From Paracoccus maritimus (GTDB lineage Bacteria; Pseudomonadota; Alphaproteobacteria; Rhodobacterales; Rhodobacteraceae), in contig NZ_JANAVZ010000002.1 in the NCBI RefSeq assembly GCF_025195095.1, positions 186,001-250,000 of the forward strand: DNA of 64,000 bases. The letters run 5' to 3'. The translations under genes and the position numbers were made by a program. Shown here in pieces: positions 45,114-53,515 of this stretch. How positions within the stretch are numbered: position 1 is the stretch's first letter; each line of letters opens with the position of its first letter. The notes beneath the pieces are model-generated. The model was not told the DNA's origin. It was given only the letters and a program-made list of their open reading frames with translations, and made no database searches.

Positions 45114-46899
45114 AGACCGACCTGTCCGGCATGCCGTAGCCGTCGTTCAGTTGATATTCCTCATCAAATAGGTTCTCGACCCGCAGATATGCCTCGGCGT
45201 TCGGGTGCACGTCATGGGTCAGCAGCAGATCGACGGTGGTGAAATCGCCCATGTCATTTGGACGCTTTGCGACGTGCTGAAGCGCGATTTCGGCCTTCGT
45301 TCCGGTCGCGAACGCCTTCTGGAACCCCAGGTTCAGGACTTGTTGCGGCACTTCTGCCCATTCCGAAGCGACCTGATTATCGGTGTAGGTGAAGCTGCCC
45401 GTCACCGCGTAGCCTAGGCCAAATGCGTGACGTCCGTCCAACTCGACTCCCCTGCGCCGCGCCTTGCCATCGACCTGCGCATAGCAGCCGAATGGTTGGC
45501 CACAGGCGGTCGAAGCCGGATCGAACCCGATCAGGCTGTCGGCCTCGGTCCAGAAGGCGGTCGCACGCATATACCCGTCATCGGCCCAACGTTTTTCAAT
45601 GCCGATTTCGGCGGTGCGGCTTTCTTCACGATCCAGGCCCGCATCGCCATAAGGTCCAAACAGTTCATAAAGCGAGGGCGCGCGGAAACCGTTGCCGAAA
45701 GCCGCGCGAAGCAGAAGATCTTCGCGGACCCGCCAGACCCCTGCCAACCGGCCCGATGTGAACCCGCCGAACCGCGAGTGGTCGTCGCGCCGCAGCGAGG
45801 CGCTGAGGTCGATATCGGTGCCCACCGGGGCGCTTAGCTGCCCGAAGACCCCTGAAAGCCGGGTATCACCCAGGCCGTCCGCCTTTTCCTTTTCGGACTC
45901 GGCCCCGAACACCACGCGCGCGCCGGACGCACCGATATCGGTCGCACCCTGCCAGGACAGCTTGTCGCGGGTTCCGACGAACGGCGTTGAAAATCCGTTC
46001 GACCAGCTTGTGCGGTCGATATGATACCGGGTCAGCGCGACTTGGTGATCGACGGCACCTGTTGTGAAATCCGCGAACGCCCGCAGGCCATAGGATGACT
46101 TTTCAGAATAATCGTCACCCGGCGTGCCCGCGGCATCGCCTTCGAAATCGTCAAAGTCGCCCGTGCTGTCTTCCCAGAACCCGTTCAGGCCGATCCTTGC
46201 GCCATTTTGCAGCCTGTGCGCGGCATAGAAGGTAAGGCGCGTCGCGTCATAACCATCCTCCTCGAAATTGCCGTCATTCTCGTCGCGTGCGGAGAATCCA
46301 TCGCTGTGAATTCGCGTCGCGGAAAAGGCCAGATCGGTGTCATCCTGCCGCAGCGTGACCCCATAGCCGGCCTGAAGGGTATTGTAACTGCCTGCCTCTA
46401 TCGAGAAGCTGTGTTGAAGCCCGTCTTCCGTTGGTCGCAGCGACTGAAGGTTCAGAACCCCGGCCACCGCACGAGAGCCGTAGAGTGCGGATTGTGCGCC
46501 ACGCAGCAATTCGACCCTGCCGATGGACGCGGTCGTCAGACCACCGATATCGAAATAGGGCTGTCCGGCGGCGGGATCGGAAATATCGATTCCGTCTATG
46601 ATCGTCGGCAGATACTGGGCAGGCGCGCCGCGAAGCTGAATTGACCCGGTGGTGCCAAGCGACCCCGATTGCCGCCAGGTCACGCCGGGCAGTCGGGTCA
46701 GGCTGCGCGCCAGCGGCTGCCCGGCCCGGTCAGCAAGCTGCGCATCGGTCAGGATCGATACCGAACTGCCGGATCGGCTGAGTTCGGTTTCCTCCAGATT
46801 GGCGGTCAGGGTGATTTCAGGCAGCACATAGGTTTCCTGCGCTGTGGCGGGCAGGGCGGTCGCGGCTGAGGTCGCGGCCAGGATGGCAAGATGTTTCAC
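45088..46899 (-). CDS. btuB: TonB-dependent vitamin B12 receptor BtuB
   Basis: 603 residues from a GTG (VKHLAILAATS) with AAGGA upstream. The signal peptide is 1-21. A TonB box-like VLPEITLTAN and plug domain (about 35-140, SIQLRGAPAQYLPTIIDGIDI) are followed by a 22-strand barrel ending in the aromatic C-terminus YAGIRASF. Its size and plug sequence match BtuB rather than larger siderophore receptors. It imports cobalamin across the outer membrane using TonB. The cobalamin riboswitch lies directly upstream and btuF overlaps its 3' end. Confidence 0.9.
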   Translation of the reverse strand: MKHLAILAATSAATALPATAQETYVLPEITLTANLEETELSRSGSSVSILTDAQLADRAGQPLARSLTRLPGVTWRQSGSLGTTGSIQLRGAPAQYLPTIIDGIDISDPAAGQPYFDIGGLTTASIGRVELLRGAQSALYGSRAVAGVLNLQSLRPTEDGLQHSFSIEAGSYNTLQAGYGVTLRQDDTDLAFSATRIHSDGFSARDENDGNFEEDGYDATRLTFYAAHRLQNGARIGLNGFWEDSTGDFDDFEGDAAGTPGDDYSEKSSYGLRAFADFTTGAVDHQVALTRYHIDRTSWSNGFSTPFVGTRDKLSWQGATDIGASGARVVFGAESEKEKADGLGDTRLSGVFGQLSAPVGTDIDLSASLRRDDHSRFGGFTSGRLAGVWRVREDLLLRAAFGNGFRAPSLYELFGPYGDAGLDREESRTAEIGIEKRWADDGYMRATAFWTEADSLIGFDPASTACGQPFGCYAQVDGKARRRGVELDGRHAFGLGYAVTGSFTYTDNQVASEWAEVPQQVLNLGFQKAFATGTKAEIALQHVAKRPNDMGDFTTVDLLLTHDVHPNAEAYLRVENLFDEEYQLNDGYGMPDRSVYAGIRASF

Positions 46900-47029
46900 G
46901 AGATAGGGTCCTTCCGGTCGCCCGGGGCGGGCGCGATGCGTGTTGTCCGGAAGAGATTCTGCCGGACGGCGAATACCACCACGACGGAAGATCCGCTTCG
47001 CACATGCCCCACGCATGCACTCAGGGTGA

Positions 47030-47215
47030 TCGCCTTCGGCAGGTCTCCTGACTTCGCGGGTCATGGCTTGGCCGGACCTTCCCATCCGCGCGGATGCGGA
47101 CAGTGGCATTTTCCGGCCTCGCTCGCCGCTGACAGTTGCGGGGGCAGCTGCGGAGTTGCACCGCATTCCCTTTTCACCGGGCATGGCCCGGAACCGAGGC
47201 AGGGCGGGGTTAACC
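47030..47215 (-). promoter_or_regulatory. cobalamin riboswitch upstream of btuB
   Basis: On the minus strand the leader contains, in order, AAAAGGGAATGCGGTG, CAACTCCGCAGCTGCCCCCG (shown in part), the B12-box element GCCACTG at 47107-47101 and the closing segment GAAGTCAGGAGACCTGCC at about 47055-47038. These are the conserved blocks of class I cobalamin (AdoCbl) riboswitches. It ends about 130 nt before the btuB start and should repress the operon when cobalamin is plentiful. The limits given are approximate. Confidence 0.92.
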
Positions 47216-47248
47216 CAGCCTCTGGATTCGCGCAAGGATTAAACGCGC

Positions 47249-48355
47249 TTATGCGATCGGGGCGGGCAGACTGATGCGCGCGATGACCGGAAAATGGTCG
47301 CTGATCTTCCAGTACTCGGTCCCCGCCGCCGTCTCGCGCGGGATCGCGGCCTCGGTGACCCAGCCGGCCGGCGCGTTGCGAGAATACAGGATATGGTCGA
47401 TCCAGACCCGGTGATGAGTGTCGTTGAAGATCGGATCGGGAAAGCGCGTGGTACTGAGGTCGCTGAAATCGAGGCCGTCCCGATCCTTGACCGGCAGGCT
47501 GTCGTACAGCGCGTTGCCAAGTGTCAGCACGGGCTTCCAGACCGATCCCATCAGGGTCTCGACGCCCGATGCCAGCAGGCGCATCTCGGACGTGTCAAAA
47601 CCCGGACCGTCGTTGATGTCGCCGCAGACGACCAGAGGTATCCCCGAGGTCTCGGCCGCGGTCAGATAGGGGTCCAGGAAATGTGTCCGGATATGGCGGC
47701 ACTGTGCCAGCAGTCGGCGGCGGTTGGCGTCGGCAAGTTGCCACCATTTCGACCATTCATAGGCCTGAAAAATTCCCTTGGATTTCAGATGCAGCCCCAG
47801 CACGCGGAACGAGCGACCATTGGCGGGCCGGATCTCGACATAAAGTGGACGGCGCTCGTAGCGGAACCATTCGAAGACGCCATCTTCCTCGATATCCAGG
47901 AAGAACGGTTCCGACGCTGCGTGAATGCTGCCGGAGGCTGGATCCTCGCTGTCCCAGAAGATCGCGGGCGGATCTGCGAACCGGCCGCGATCGGTGCGCA
48001 GCGCGATACCCACACATTGCGCAGAGCCCAGACGGCGGCCGTCGGCGCCGGGCCGCGACTGATAACGGGATCGCTGCACATGGCAAAGCCATTCCCCCGG
48101 CGCCAGCGCGTCGAAGATCGCCTGCAGTTCGGAGGTCAGATTCGGTCCCTCGACCACGACGATGGCGTCGGCATCCAGATCGGCCAGCCCCTCGGCGATC
48201 AGCGCGCTGCGTGCGGCCACGGTCGGGTTCTCGGTCTGCCAGGGTGGCTTGGGTCCGCGCACCCGTGCATCGTCCGGCTTCAGGACCGGCTGACCCTGAT
48301 CGTCGGTCGTCACCATGTCGTTCAGCCATTCCAGATTCCAGACGGCAAGTTTCAT
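47249..48355 (-). CDS. endonuclease/exonuclease/phosphatase-family protein
   Basis: 368 residues. The EEP fold motifs are present: AVWNLEWLN at the start, VVVEGP, then LGLHLKSKG, VVCGDINDGPG and the terminal DHFPVIARI with the catalytic Asp-His pair. The fold covers DNases, sphingomyelinases and inositol phosphatases, and the substrate cannot be assigned. There is no signal peptide. It lies between the riboswitch and the sirtuin gene on the minus strand, with a 74-bp gap to the latter. Confidence 0.85.
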   Translation of the reverse strand: MKLAVWNLEWLNDMVTTDDQGQPVLKPDDARVRGPKPPWQTENPTVAARSALIAEGLADLDADAIVVVEGPNLTSELQAIFDALAPGEWLCHVQRSRYQSRPGADGRRLGSAQCVGIALRTDRGRFADPPAIFWDSEDPASGSIHAASEPFFLDIEEDGVFEWFRYERRPLYVEIRPANGRSFRVLGLHLKSKGIFQAYEWSKWWQLADANRRRLLAQCRHIRTHFLDPYLTAAETSGIPLVVCGDINDGPGFDTSEMRLLASGVETLMGSVWKPVLTLGNALYDSLPVKDRDGLDFSDLSTTRFPDPIFNDTHHRVWIDHILYSRNAPAGWVTEAAIPRETAAGTEYWKISDHFPVIARISLPAPIA

Positions 48356-48429
48356 GACAGGGCCTCATCGGTCGCAACAGGATGATATTGCGATCCTATC
48401 ATGAAAGCCGCGTGACGGCGCGTCCCGTG

Positions 48430-49110
48430 TCAGCGGCAGATCGCGTTGACCCATTCCGGCACCGTTGCCGAAGCCGGGCCGTGGATGCGGCGGTCGAAAT
48501 CGCGGGCGTTGGCGCTGTCGTCCAGATTGAACTCCAGACATTCCGCGCCCATCCTGCCCGCGTGCTGCGCAAATCCCGCCGCCGGATAGACATTGCCCGA
48601 GGTGCCGATCGCTGCGAAGATGTCGGCCGCCTCAAGCGCCTGCCAGATCCGTTCCATGTGATAGGGCATCTCGCCGAACCAGACGATGTCGGGCCGCGTC
48701 GCGGGTTTGTTGCAGCGCGGACAGGGATCAGTTGCCGACATCGCCGCAGGTGCGTCCCAGCGATGTTCGCATGCCGCACACAGCGCGCGGCGCAGGCTGC
48801 CATGCATGTGGATCACGTCGGAACTGCCCGCGCGTTCGTGCAGCTCATCGACATTCTGCGTGACCAGGGTCAGATCGTGATGGCGGGCCAGTTCGACAAG
48901 CGCGCGGTGGGCCGGGTTCGGATGCGCGGCGGCGGCCCTGGTCCGACGGGCATTGTAAAAGCCATGCACCAGATCAGGGTCCCGGGCAAAGGCCTCGGGG
49001 GTGGCGACATCCTCGATCCGGTGTTGTTCCCACAGCCCGTCGCTGGCGCGAAAGGTGGCAAGCCCGCTTTCGGCGGAAATGCCTGCGCCTGTCAGGACGG
49101 TGATGTGCAT
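48430..49110 (-). CDS. cobB: NAD-dependent protein deacylase (sirtuin, CobB/SIR2 class)
   Basis: 226 residues. The NAD-binding motif TGAGISAESGLATFR, TQNVDELHERAG with catalytic His in HMHGSL, a zinc site CAACEH...CPRC, and GTSGNVYPAAG are all present. It removes acyl groups from lysines of metabolic enzymes, classically activating acetyl-CoA and propionyl-CoA synthetases, and a prpE gene lies 2.3 kb away. Despite the name it has no proven role in cobalamin synthesis. It starts 4 bp after the small secreted protein gene. Confidence 0.92.
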   Translation of the reverse strand: MHITVLTGAGISAESGLATFRASDGLWEQHRIEDVATPEAFARDPDLVHGFYNARRTRAAAAHPNPAHRALVELARHHDLTLVTQNVDELHERAGSSDVIHMHGSLRRALCAACEHRWDAPAAMSATDPCPRCNKPATRPDIVWFGEMPYHMERIWQALEAADIFAAIGTSGNVYPAAGFAQHAGRMGAECLEFNLDDSANARDFDRRIHGPASATVPEWVNAICR

Positions 49111-49114
49111 TCAC

Positions 49115-49417
49115 TCAGCGGCAATATGCCTCGGCCGCGCCTGCGAATTTCTTGTAGCGCGCCCAGAATGCGTTGTCGGCGTTGCTTTTCGACATGCGCA
49201 CGACCTGCGCCTGATGCGGGTCGCGGAAGAAATCGGCCGCGCGGCGCTGATCGGAACGCGACAGCGTCTGGTTGGCGACCTGCTGGATGCAACCGCACAG
49301 CGGGGCGTTGCCGCGCGCGCGGTCTGATCTGATGCATGCACTGTCGATGGGGCCGGCCATGGCCAGCGGAGCGGTCATCATCACGGCGGCGGCCGCGATC
49401 ACGATGCGATTCAGCAT
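49115..49417 (-). CDS. small secreted conserved protein, function unknown
   Basis: 100 residues from an ATG with GAGGAGA upstream; a longer frame would bury the signal peptide (1-21, AAVMMTAPLAMA). The mature protein has Cys residues in SACIRSDR, LCGCIQQVA and the C-terminal AYCR, suggesting disulfides in the periplasm, and a conserved helical block LSRSDQRRAADFFRDP. Homologues in Rhodobacteraceae are, as I recall, often labelled arginine transporter, which the sequence does not support. It is the first gene of a pair with the sirtuin gene, 4 bp apart. Confidence 0.75.
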   Translation of the reverse strand: MLNRIVIAAAAVMMTAPLAMAGPIDSACIRSDRARGNAPLCGCIQQVANQTLSRSDQRRAADFFRDPHQAQVVRMSKSNADNAFWARYKKFAGAAEAYCR

Positions 49418-49758
49418 GGACTGTCTCCTCGGGTTCCTGAACCTATCCTCTGCGAGAGGGGTGCCGGCTGGACCGGTCTCGATGCCCTCTTCATAGTCCC
49501 AAGTCATAGCAAAAACGTTAAGCTCGCTCAATCACCACGATGAGAGCGTCCGTGATCTTCCGATCCGGCGCGGCGCTGCGGTCAGTGACCGGTGTGGCGA
49601 TGCCCACCGCCGGCAAGATATTCGATGCGGGATCAACGCCCTGCCGCCGGCTGTCTTCATGGATGCGCCGTGGCCCGACGCATTTGACAACCGCGACGCG
49701 CCATGATCTCGGTGCGCCTTGCCGCGGGTGCTGCGGCATCTGGACGCAGGAGGGGACG
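49418..49758. other. gene-free divergent spacer
   Basis: 341 bp between the divergent small secreted protein and HAD hydrolase genes. Short open frames exist on both strands but none has a ribosome site or a recognisable product. Promoters for both neighbours must lie here; I cannot pick a convincing pair of -35/-10 elements. Confidence 0.4.
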
Positions 49759-50454
49759 ATGATCGACGCGATCGGGCTGGATGCCGATGATACGCTGTGG
49801 GAGAACGAGACCTTCTTCCGCGTCACGGAAGCCCAGTTCGCAGCGCTGCTTGCCGATCACTGCGATCCCGACACCGTGGCAAGCCGGCTTTATGAGACCG
49901 AGCGGCGCAACCTTCAGCGTTACGGATACGGCATCAAGGGCTTCATGCTGTCGATGGTGCAGACCGCAATCGAATTGACGGATGCCCGGATCGATGGTTG
50001 CGCCATCGCCCGCATCCTTGAACTGGGCCAGGACATGCTGGCCCACCCGGTTCACCTGATCGAGGGGGTTGAGGACGCGCTTGCGGATCTGGACGGGCGC
50101 CGGCTGTTCCTGATCACCAAAGGCGATCTGATGGACCAGGAGCGCAAGATCGCCGCATCGGGTCTGGCCGAGCGTTTCCACGCGGTCGAAATTCTTGTCG
50201 ACAAGACACCCGAGGCCTATGCTCGCATTCTGTCGCGTCACGGCGTTGCGCCTGACAGGTTCATGATGGCCGGTAATTCGATGCGCAGCGATGTGCTGCC
50301 GGTGGTCGAACTGGGCGGGCACGGCGTCTTCATTCCGCATGATCTGACCTGGCTGGCCGAACAGGCCGAGGCGTCGGATCATCCGCGGCTGCATCATCTG
50401 GACGCGATTGCCGACCTGCCGCAGTTGGTCGCAAGGGTGGAGGACGGTGCATGA
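49759..50454 (+). CDS. HAD-superfamily hydrolase
   Basis: 231 residues from an ATG with AGGAGGGG upstream. HAD motif I is DADDTLWEN, with the nucleophilic Asp and acid Asp, followed by motif II in LFLITKGD, a lysine motif and motif IV in MMAGNSMRSDVLP. A helical cap occupies about residues 20-95. It is probably a small-molecule phosphatase of the phosphoglycolate or pyrophosphatase type with unknown substrate. The EamA transporter gene overlaps its stop (ATGA). Confidence 0.85.
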   Translation: MIDAIGLDADDTLWENETFFRVTEAQFAALLADHCDPDTVASRLYETERRNLQRYGYGIKGFMLSMVQTAIELTDARIDGCAIARILELGQDMLAHPVHLIEGVEDALADLDGRRLFLITKGDLMDQERKIAASGLAERFHAVEILVDKTPEAYARILSRHGVAPDRFMMAGNSMRSDVLPVVELGGHGVFIPHDLTWLAEQAEASDHPRLHHLDAIADLPQLVARVEDGA

Positions 50455-51359
50455 CGCCCAATGCCCGCGCTGCTGCCCTGATGACGCTGGGGATGGCCGC
50501 CTTCGCGTGCGAGGATGCGCTGCTGAAGCTGCTGTCGCGCGGCATCTCGATCGGGCAGTTGCTGCTGATGATCGGCTTTGCCGGGATGGTGGTGTTCGGG
50601 GCCTGGGTGGCGCGCAGTGCGGAAGGTCTGCGCTGGCGCGACCTGCTGCATCGCGGCGTCCTGCTGCGCAACCTATCCGAGGCGATTTGCGGCGTCTGCT
50701 TTCTGACCGCTTTGTCGGTCGGTGATCTCAGCATCGCATCGGCGATCCTGCAGGCGCTGCCGCTGCTGATGACATTGGGGGCCGCGCTGGTGCTGGGCGA
50801 ACCTGTAGGCTGGCGCCGCTGGAGTTCGATCATCGTTGGGCTGATCGGCGTGATGATGATCGTGAGGCCAGGCACCGATGCCTTCCAGCCAGGGTCAGTT
50901 CTGGCCCTGGTGGCGGTAGTCGCGCTGGCGGTGCGCGATCTGGTGACGCGGCAACTGCCCGCGCGGATCGGCTCGGGGTTGCTGACCGCTTCGGCCTTTG
51001 GGTCGATGTCCGTGGCGGGCGCGGTTCTGGTCCTGATCGGCGGGCAAAACATGGTGATGCCGAACCCGGTCGAAGCCGGGATGATGGCTGTCTCGCTGGG
51101 GTTCGGGCTGCTGGGATACATGACCATGGTGATCGCCACACGGATCGGCGAGATCGGCGCGATCGCACCGTTCCGATATTCGCGGCTGGTCTTCGCGATC
51201 ATTCTGGGCGTTCTGGTCTTCGCCGAACGGCCGGACGGCTGGACGCTGGCCGGGGCGGCGATCATCGCGTTCGCCGGCGGCTATGCCATGTGGCGCGAGG
51301 CAAGGCTGCGCCGGCGCCCGCGTCGCGCACCCGCCAGCAGTCTGACTCGGCCAGGCTGA
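50451..51359 (+). CDS. EamA-family (DMT) transporter
   Basis: 302 residues with about ten transmembrane helices arranged as two EamA repeats (about 5-135 and 150-285). Typical segments are ALLKLLSRGISIGQLLLMI, FLTALSVGDLSIASAILQALPLLMTLG and FRYSRLVFAIILGVLVFAE. It is an inner-membrane drug/metabolite transporter, often for amino acids or nucleosides; the substrate is not predictable. Translation is probably coupled to the HAD hydrolase gene through the ATGA overlap. Confidence 0.87.
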   Translation: MTPNARAAALMTLGMAAFACEDALLKLLSRGISIGQLLLMIGFAGMVVFGAWVARSAEGLRWRDLLHRGVLLRNLSEAICGVCFLTALSVGDLSIASAILQALPLLMTLGAALVLGEPVGWRRWSSIIVGLIGVMMIVRPGTDAFQPGSVLALVAVVALAVRDLVTRQLPARIGSGLLTASAFGSMSVAGAVLVLIGGQNMVMPNPVEAGMMAVSLGFGLLGYMTMVIATRIGEIGAIAPFRYSRLVFAIILGVLVFAERPDGWTLAGAAIIAFAGGYAMWREARLRRRPRRAPASSLTRPG

Positions 51360-51386
51360 GGTGTGCCGACGGGCACGGCACTCGTT

Positions 51387-53276
51387 TCAGGCTTTCGGAT
51401 AGCCGATACCCTTCAGCGCCGTCCTGATCTCGTCCAGGATCGCCGGGTCGTCGATCGTGGCGGGTGTTCTGAAATCCTCGCCATCCGCGATCTTGACCAT
51501 TGTGGCGCGCAGGATCTTGCCCGACCGGGTCTTGGGCAGACGGTCCACCACGCAGGCCAGCTTGAAGGCCGCGACCGGTCCGATCTGGTCGCGCACGCGG
51601 GCGACGACCTCGCGCATCACCTGGTCGTCGGGCGTCTCGACGCCTTTCTTGAGACACAGGAAACCCAGCGGCATCTGTCCCTTCAGACTGTCCGCGACGC
51701 CGATGACCGCGCATTCGGCGACGGCCGGATGACCCGACAGCACCTCTTCCATCGCGCCGGTGGACAGGCGGTGACCGGCGACATTGATGACGTCGTCGGT
51801 GCGCGCCATGATGTAAAGATATCCGTCCTCGTCGACATAACCCGCATCGCCGGTCTCGTAGTAGCCGGGAAAGTGATCCAGATAGGCCCTGCGGAACCGG
51901 TCTTCGGCGTTCCACAGCGAGGGCAGCGTGCCCGGCGGCAACGGCAGCCTGATCGCGATGGCGCCAAGCGTTCCGGGTTCGACCGGATGCCCGGCCTCGT
52001 CCAGAACCTGCACGTCATAGCCGGGCATCGCGACCGAAGGACTGCCTTTCTTGATCGGCAGCTTTTCGACCCCGAACGGATTGGCGGCGATGGCCCAGCC
52101 CGTTTCGGTTTGCCACCAGTGATCGATCACCGGCAGATGCAGCTGATCTTCCAGCCACTGGATCGTGTCCGGATCGGCGCGTTCCCCGGCCAGAAATACC
52201 GCCTGCAGGCTGGACAGATCATAGTCCCGGATCAGTTCACCTTTTGGATCCTCGCGCTTGACGGCGCGTATCGCGGTCGGCGCGGTAAAGAAGGATTTCA
52301 CCCCATGATCCTGGATCACCCGCCAGAACGTGCCGGCATCGGGCGTGCCGACGGGCTTGCCCTCGAAGACGATGGTGGTGGCACCCGCGATCAGCGGGCC
52401 ATAGCAGATATAGCTGTGGCCCACGACCCAGCCGACATCGGATGCCGCCCAGAAGACATCGCCGGCATCGACGCCGTAGATGTTCCTCATCGTCCAGTTC
52501 AGCGCGACCAGATGGCCTGCGGTGTGGCGGATCACGCCTTTCGGCTGACCGGTCGTGCCGGACGTATAAAGGACATAGGCCGGGTGGTTGCCTTCGACCG
52601 GCACGCAATCTGCAGGGGCGACGCCGTGCTGGAATTCGTGCCAGGCCACATCGCGGCCCGGTGTCAGCCCGGCGACTTCCTGTTCACGCTGAAAGATGAC
52701 GCAGAAATCGGGCTTGTGCCTGGCCTCGTCGATGGCGGCATCCAGCAACGGCTTGTAGTGGATCACCCGTCCCGGCTCCAGCCCGCAGGACGCTGCAATG
52801 ATCGCCTTGGGCTGTGCGTCGTCGATCCGGACGGCCAGTTCATGCGCGGCGAAGCCGCCGAACACGACCGAGTGGATCGCCCCCAGCCGCGCGCAGGCCA
52901 GCATCGCCTCCAGCGCCTCGGGGATCATTGGCATGTAGATGATCACGCGGTCGCCCTTTTCGATGCCCTTGGCGCGCAGCGCGCCGGCAAGGCTGGCCAC
53001 GCGTGACTGCAGCTCGCGGAAGGTGATGCCGCGGGCTGAGTGGGTGATCGGGCTGTCATGGATGATCGCCAGTTGATCGCCGCGACCGGCCTCGACATGG
53101 CGATCGACCGCGTTCCAGCAGGTGTTCACCATGCCGTCGGCAAACCATTCGCCCACGGGCCCCTGATCGAAATAGGCCCTGCTGGGGCGGCTGTCCCAGT
53201 CGATCTTGTCGGCGGCCTGCATCCAGAAACCTTCCGGATCTGATTTCCAGCCGTCATAGATGTCGCTGTATGCCAT
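51387..53276 (-). CDS. prpE: propionyl-CoA synthetase
   Basis: 629 residues from an ATG with GGAGGGGGC upstream. The acyl-adenylate motif YTSGTTGQPKG, the QTETG motif HWWQTETGW, ARTDDVINVAGHRLS and the C-terminal acetylatable lysine PKTRSGKILR identify an ANL acyl-CoA synthetase. The N-terminal YDGWKSDPEGFW and overall sequence fit PrpE more than acetyl-CoA synthetase (about 650). It activates propionate, and to a lesser degree acetate. Its upstream spacer carries two TTTGCAAA elements. The conserved Lys is a known sirtuin target in homologues, and a sirtuin gene is nearby. Confidence 0.9.
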   Translation of the reverse strand: MAYSDIYDGWKSDPEGFWMQAADKIDWDSRPSRAYFDQGPVGEWFADGMVNTCWNAVDRHVEAGRGDQLAIIHDSPITHSARGITFRELQSRVASLAGALRAKGIEKGDRVIIYMPMIPEALEAMLACARLGAIHSVVFGGFAAHELAVRIDDAQPKAIIAASCGLEPGRVIHYKPLLDAAIDEARHKPDFCVIFQREQEVAGLTPGRDVAWHEFQHGVAPADCVPVEGNHPAYVLYTSGTTGQPKGVIRHTAGHLVALNWTMRNIYGVDAGDVFWAASDVGWVVGHSYICYGPLIAGATTIVFEGKPVGTPDAGTFWRVIQDHGVKSFFTAPTAIRAVKREDPKGELIRDYDLSSLQAVFLAGERADPDTIQWLEDQLHLPVIDHWWQTETGWAIAANPFGVEKLPIKKGSPSVAMPGYDVQVLDEAGHPVEPGTLGAIAIRLPLPPGTLPSLWNAEDRFRRAYLDHFPGYYETGDAGYVDEDGYLYIMARTDDVINVAGHRLSTGAMEEVLSGHPAVAECAVIGVADSLKGQMPLGFLCLKKGVETPDDQVMREVVARVRDQIGPVAAFKLACVVDRLPKTRSGKILRATMVKIADGEDFRTPATIDDPAILDEIRTALKGIGYPKA

Positions 53277-53395
53277 CTTATGCCCCCTCCTTGACGCTGC
53301 CCGAAGTGTTACGGGGCGCTCAGGCTGTCGCGCAACAGTGTTAGCGGGATCGGAAACGGGACCGCGACGAAAATTCGCTAAACATGCCAGGCAAA

Positions 53396-53405
53396 GTTTG
53401 CAAAC
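53396..53405. promoter_or_regulatory. TTTGCAAA-type operator, site 1 (prpE-proximal)
   Basis: GTTTGCAAAC is a perfect 10-bp palindrome 120 bp upstream of the prpE start. TTTGCAAA elements are the binding sites reported for RamB/PccR-type short-chain acyl-CoA regulators (ScfR family, from memory), which fits control of propionate activation. The regulator gene is not in the window. Confidence 0.5.
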
Positions 53406-53443
53406 AGCGCGGCGCTGCAAAATCGACTTCGCGCCGCGCCGAA

Positions 53444-53453
53444 GTTTGCAAAA
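53444..53453. promoter_or_regulatory. TTTGCAAA-type operator, site 2
   Basis: GTTTGCAAAA repeats the core of site 1 with centres 48 bp apart; a half site TGCAAA lies between them at 53416-53421. Two spaced copies strengthen the case for a real operator upstream of prpE. Confidence 0.5.
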
Positions 53454-53473
53454 ACAACGGTGATTGCGTGTCA

Positions 53474-53506
53474 GAAGCGGCGGGGGTGATTCGCCCGCGC
53501 CGCTTC
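53474..53506 (-). terminator. hairpin after maeB
   Basis: A 9-bp stem GAAGCGGCG / CGCCGCTTC with a G/C-rich loop starts about ten bases after the maeB stop on the minus strand. No T-run follows, so termination is likely but not certain; it lies beside the TTTGCAAA elements. Confidence 0.5.
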
Positions 53507-53515
53507 TGTCATGGG

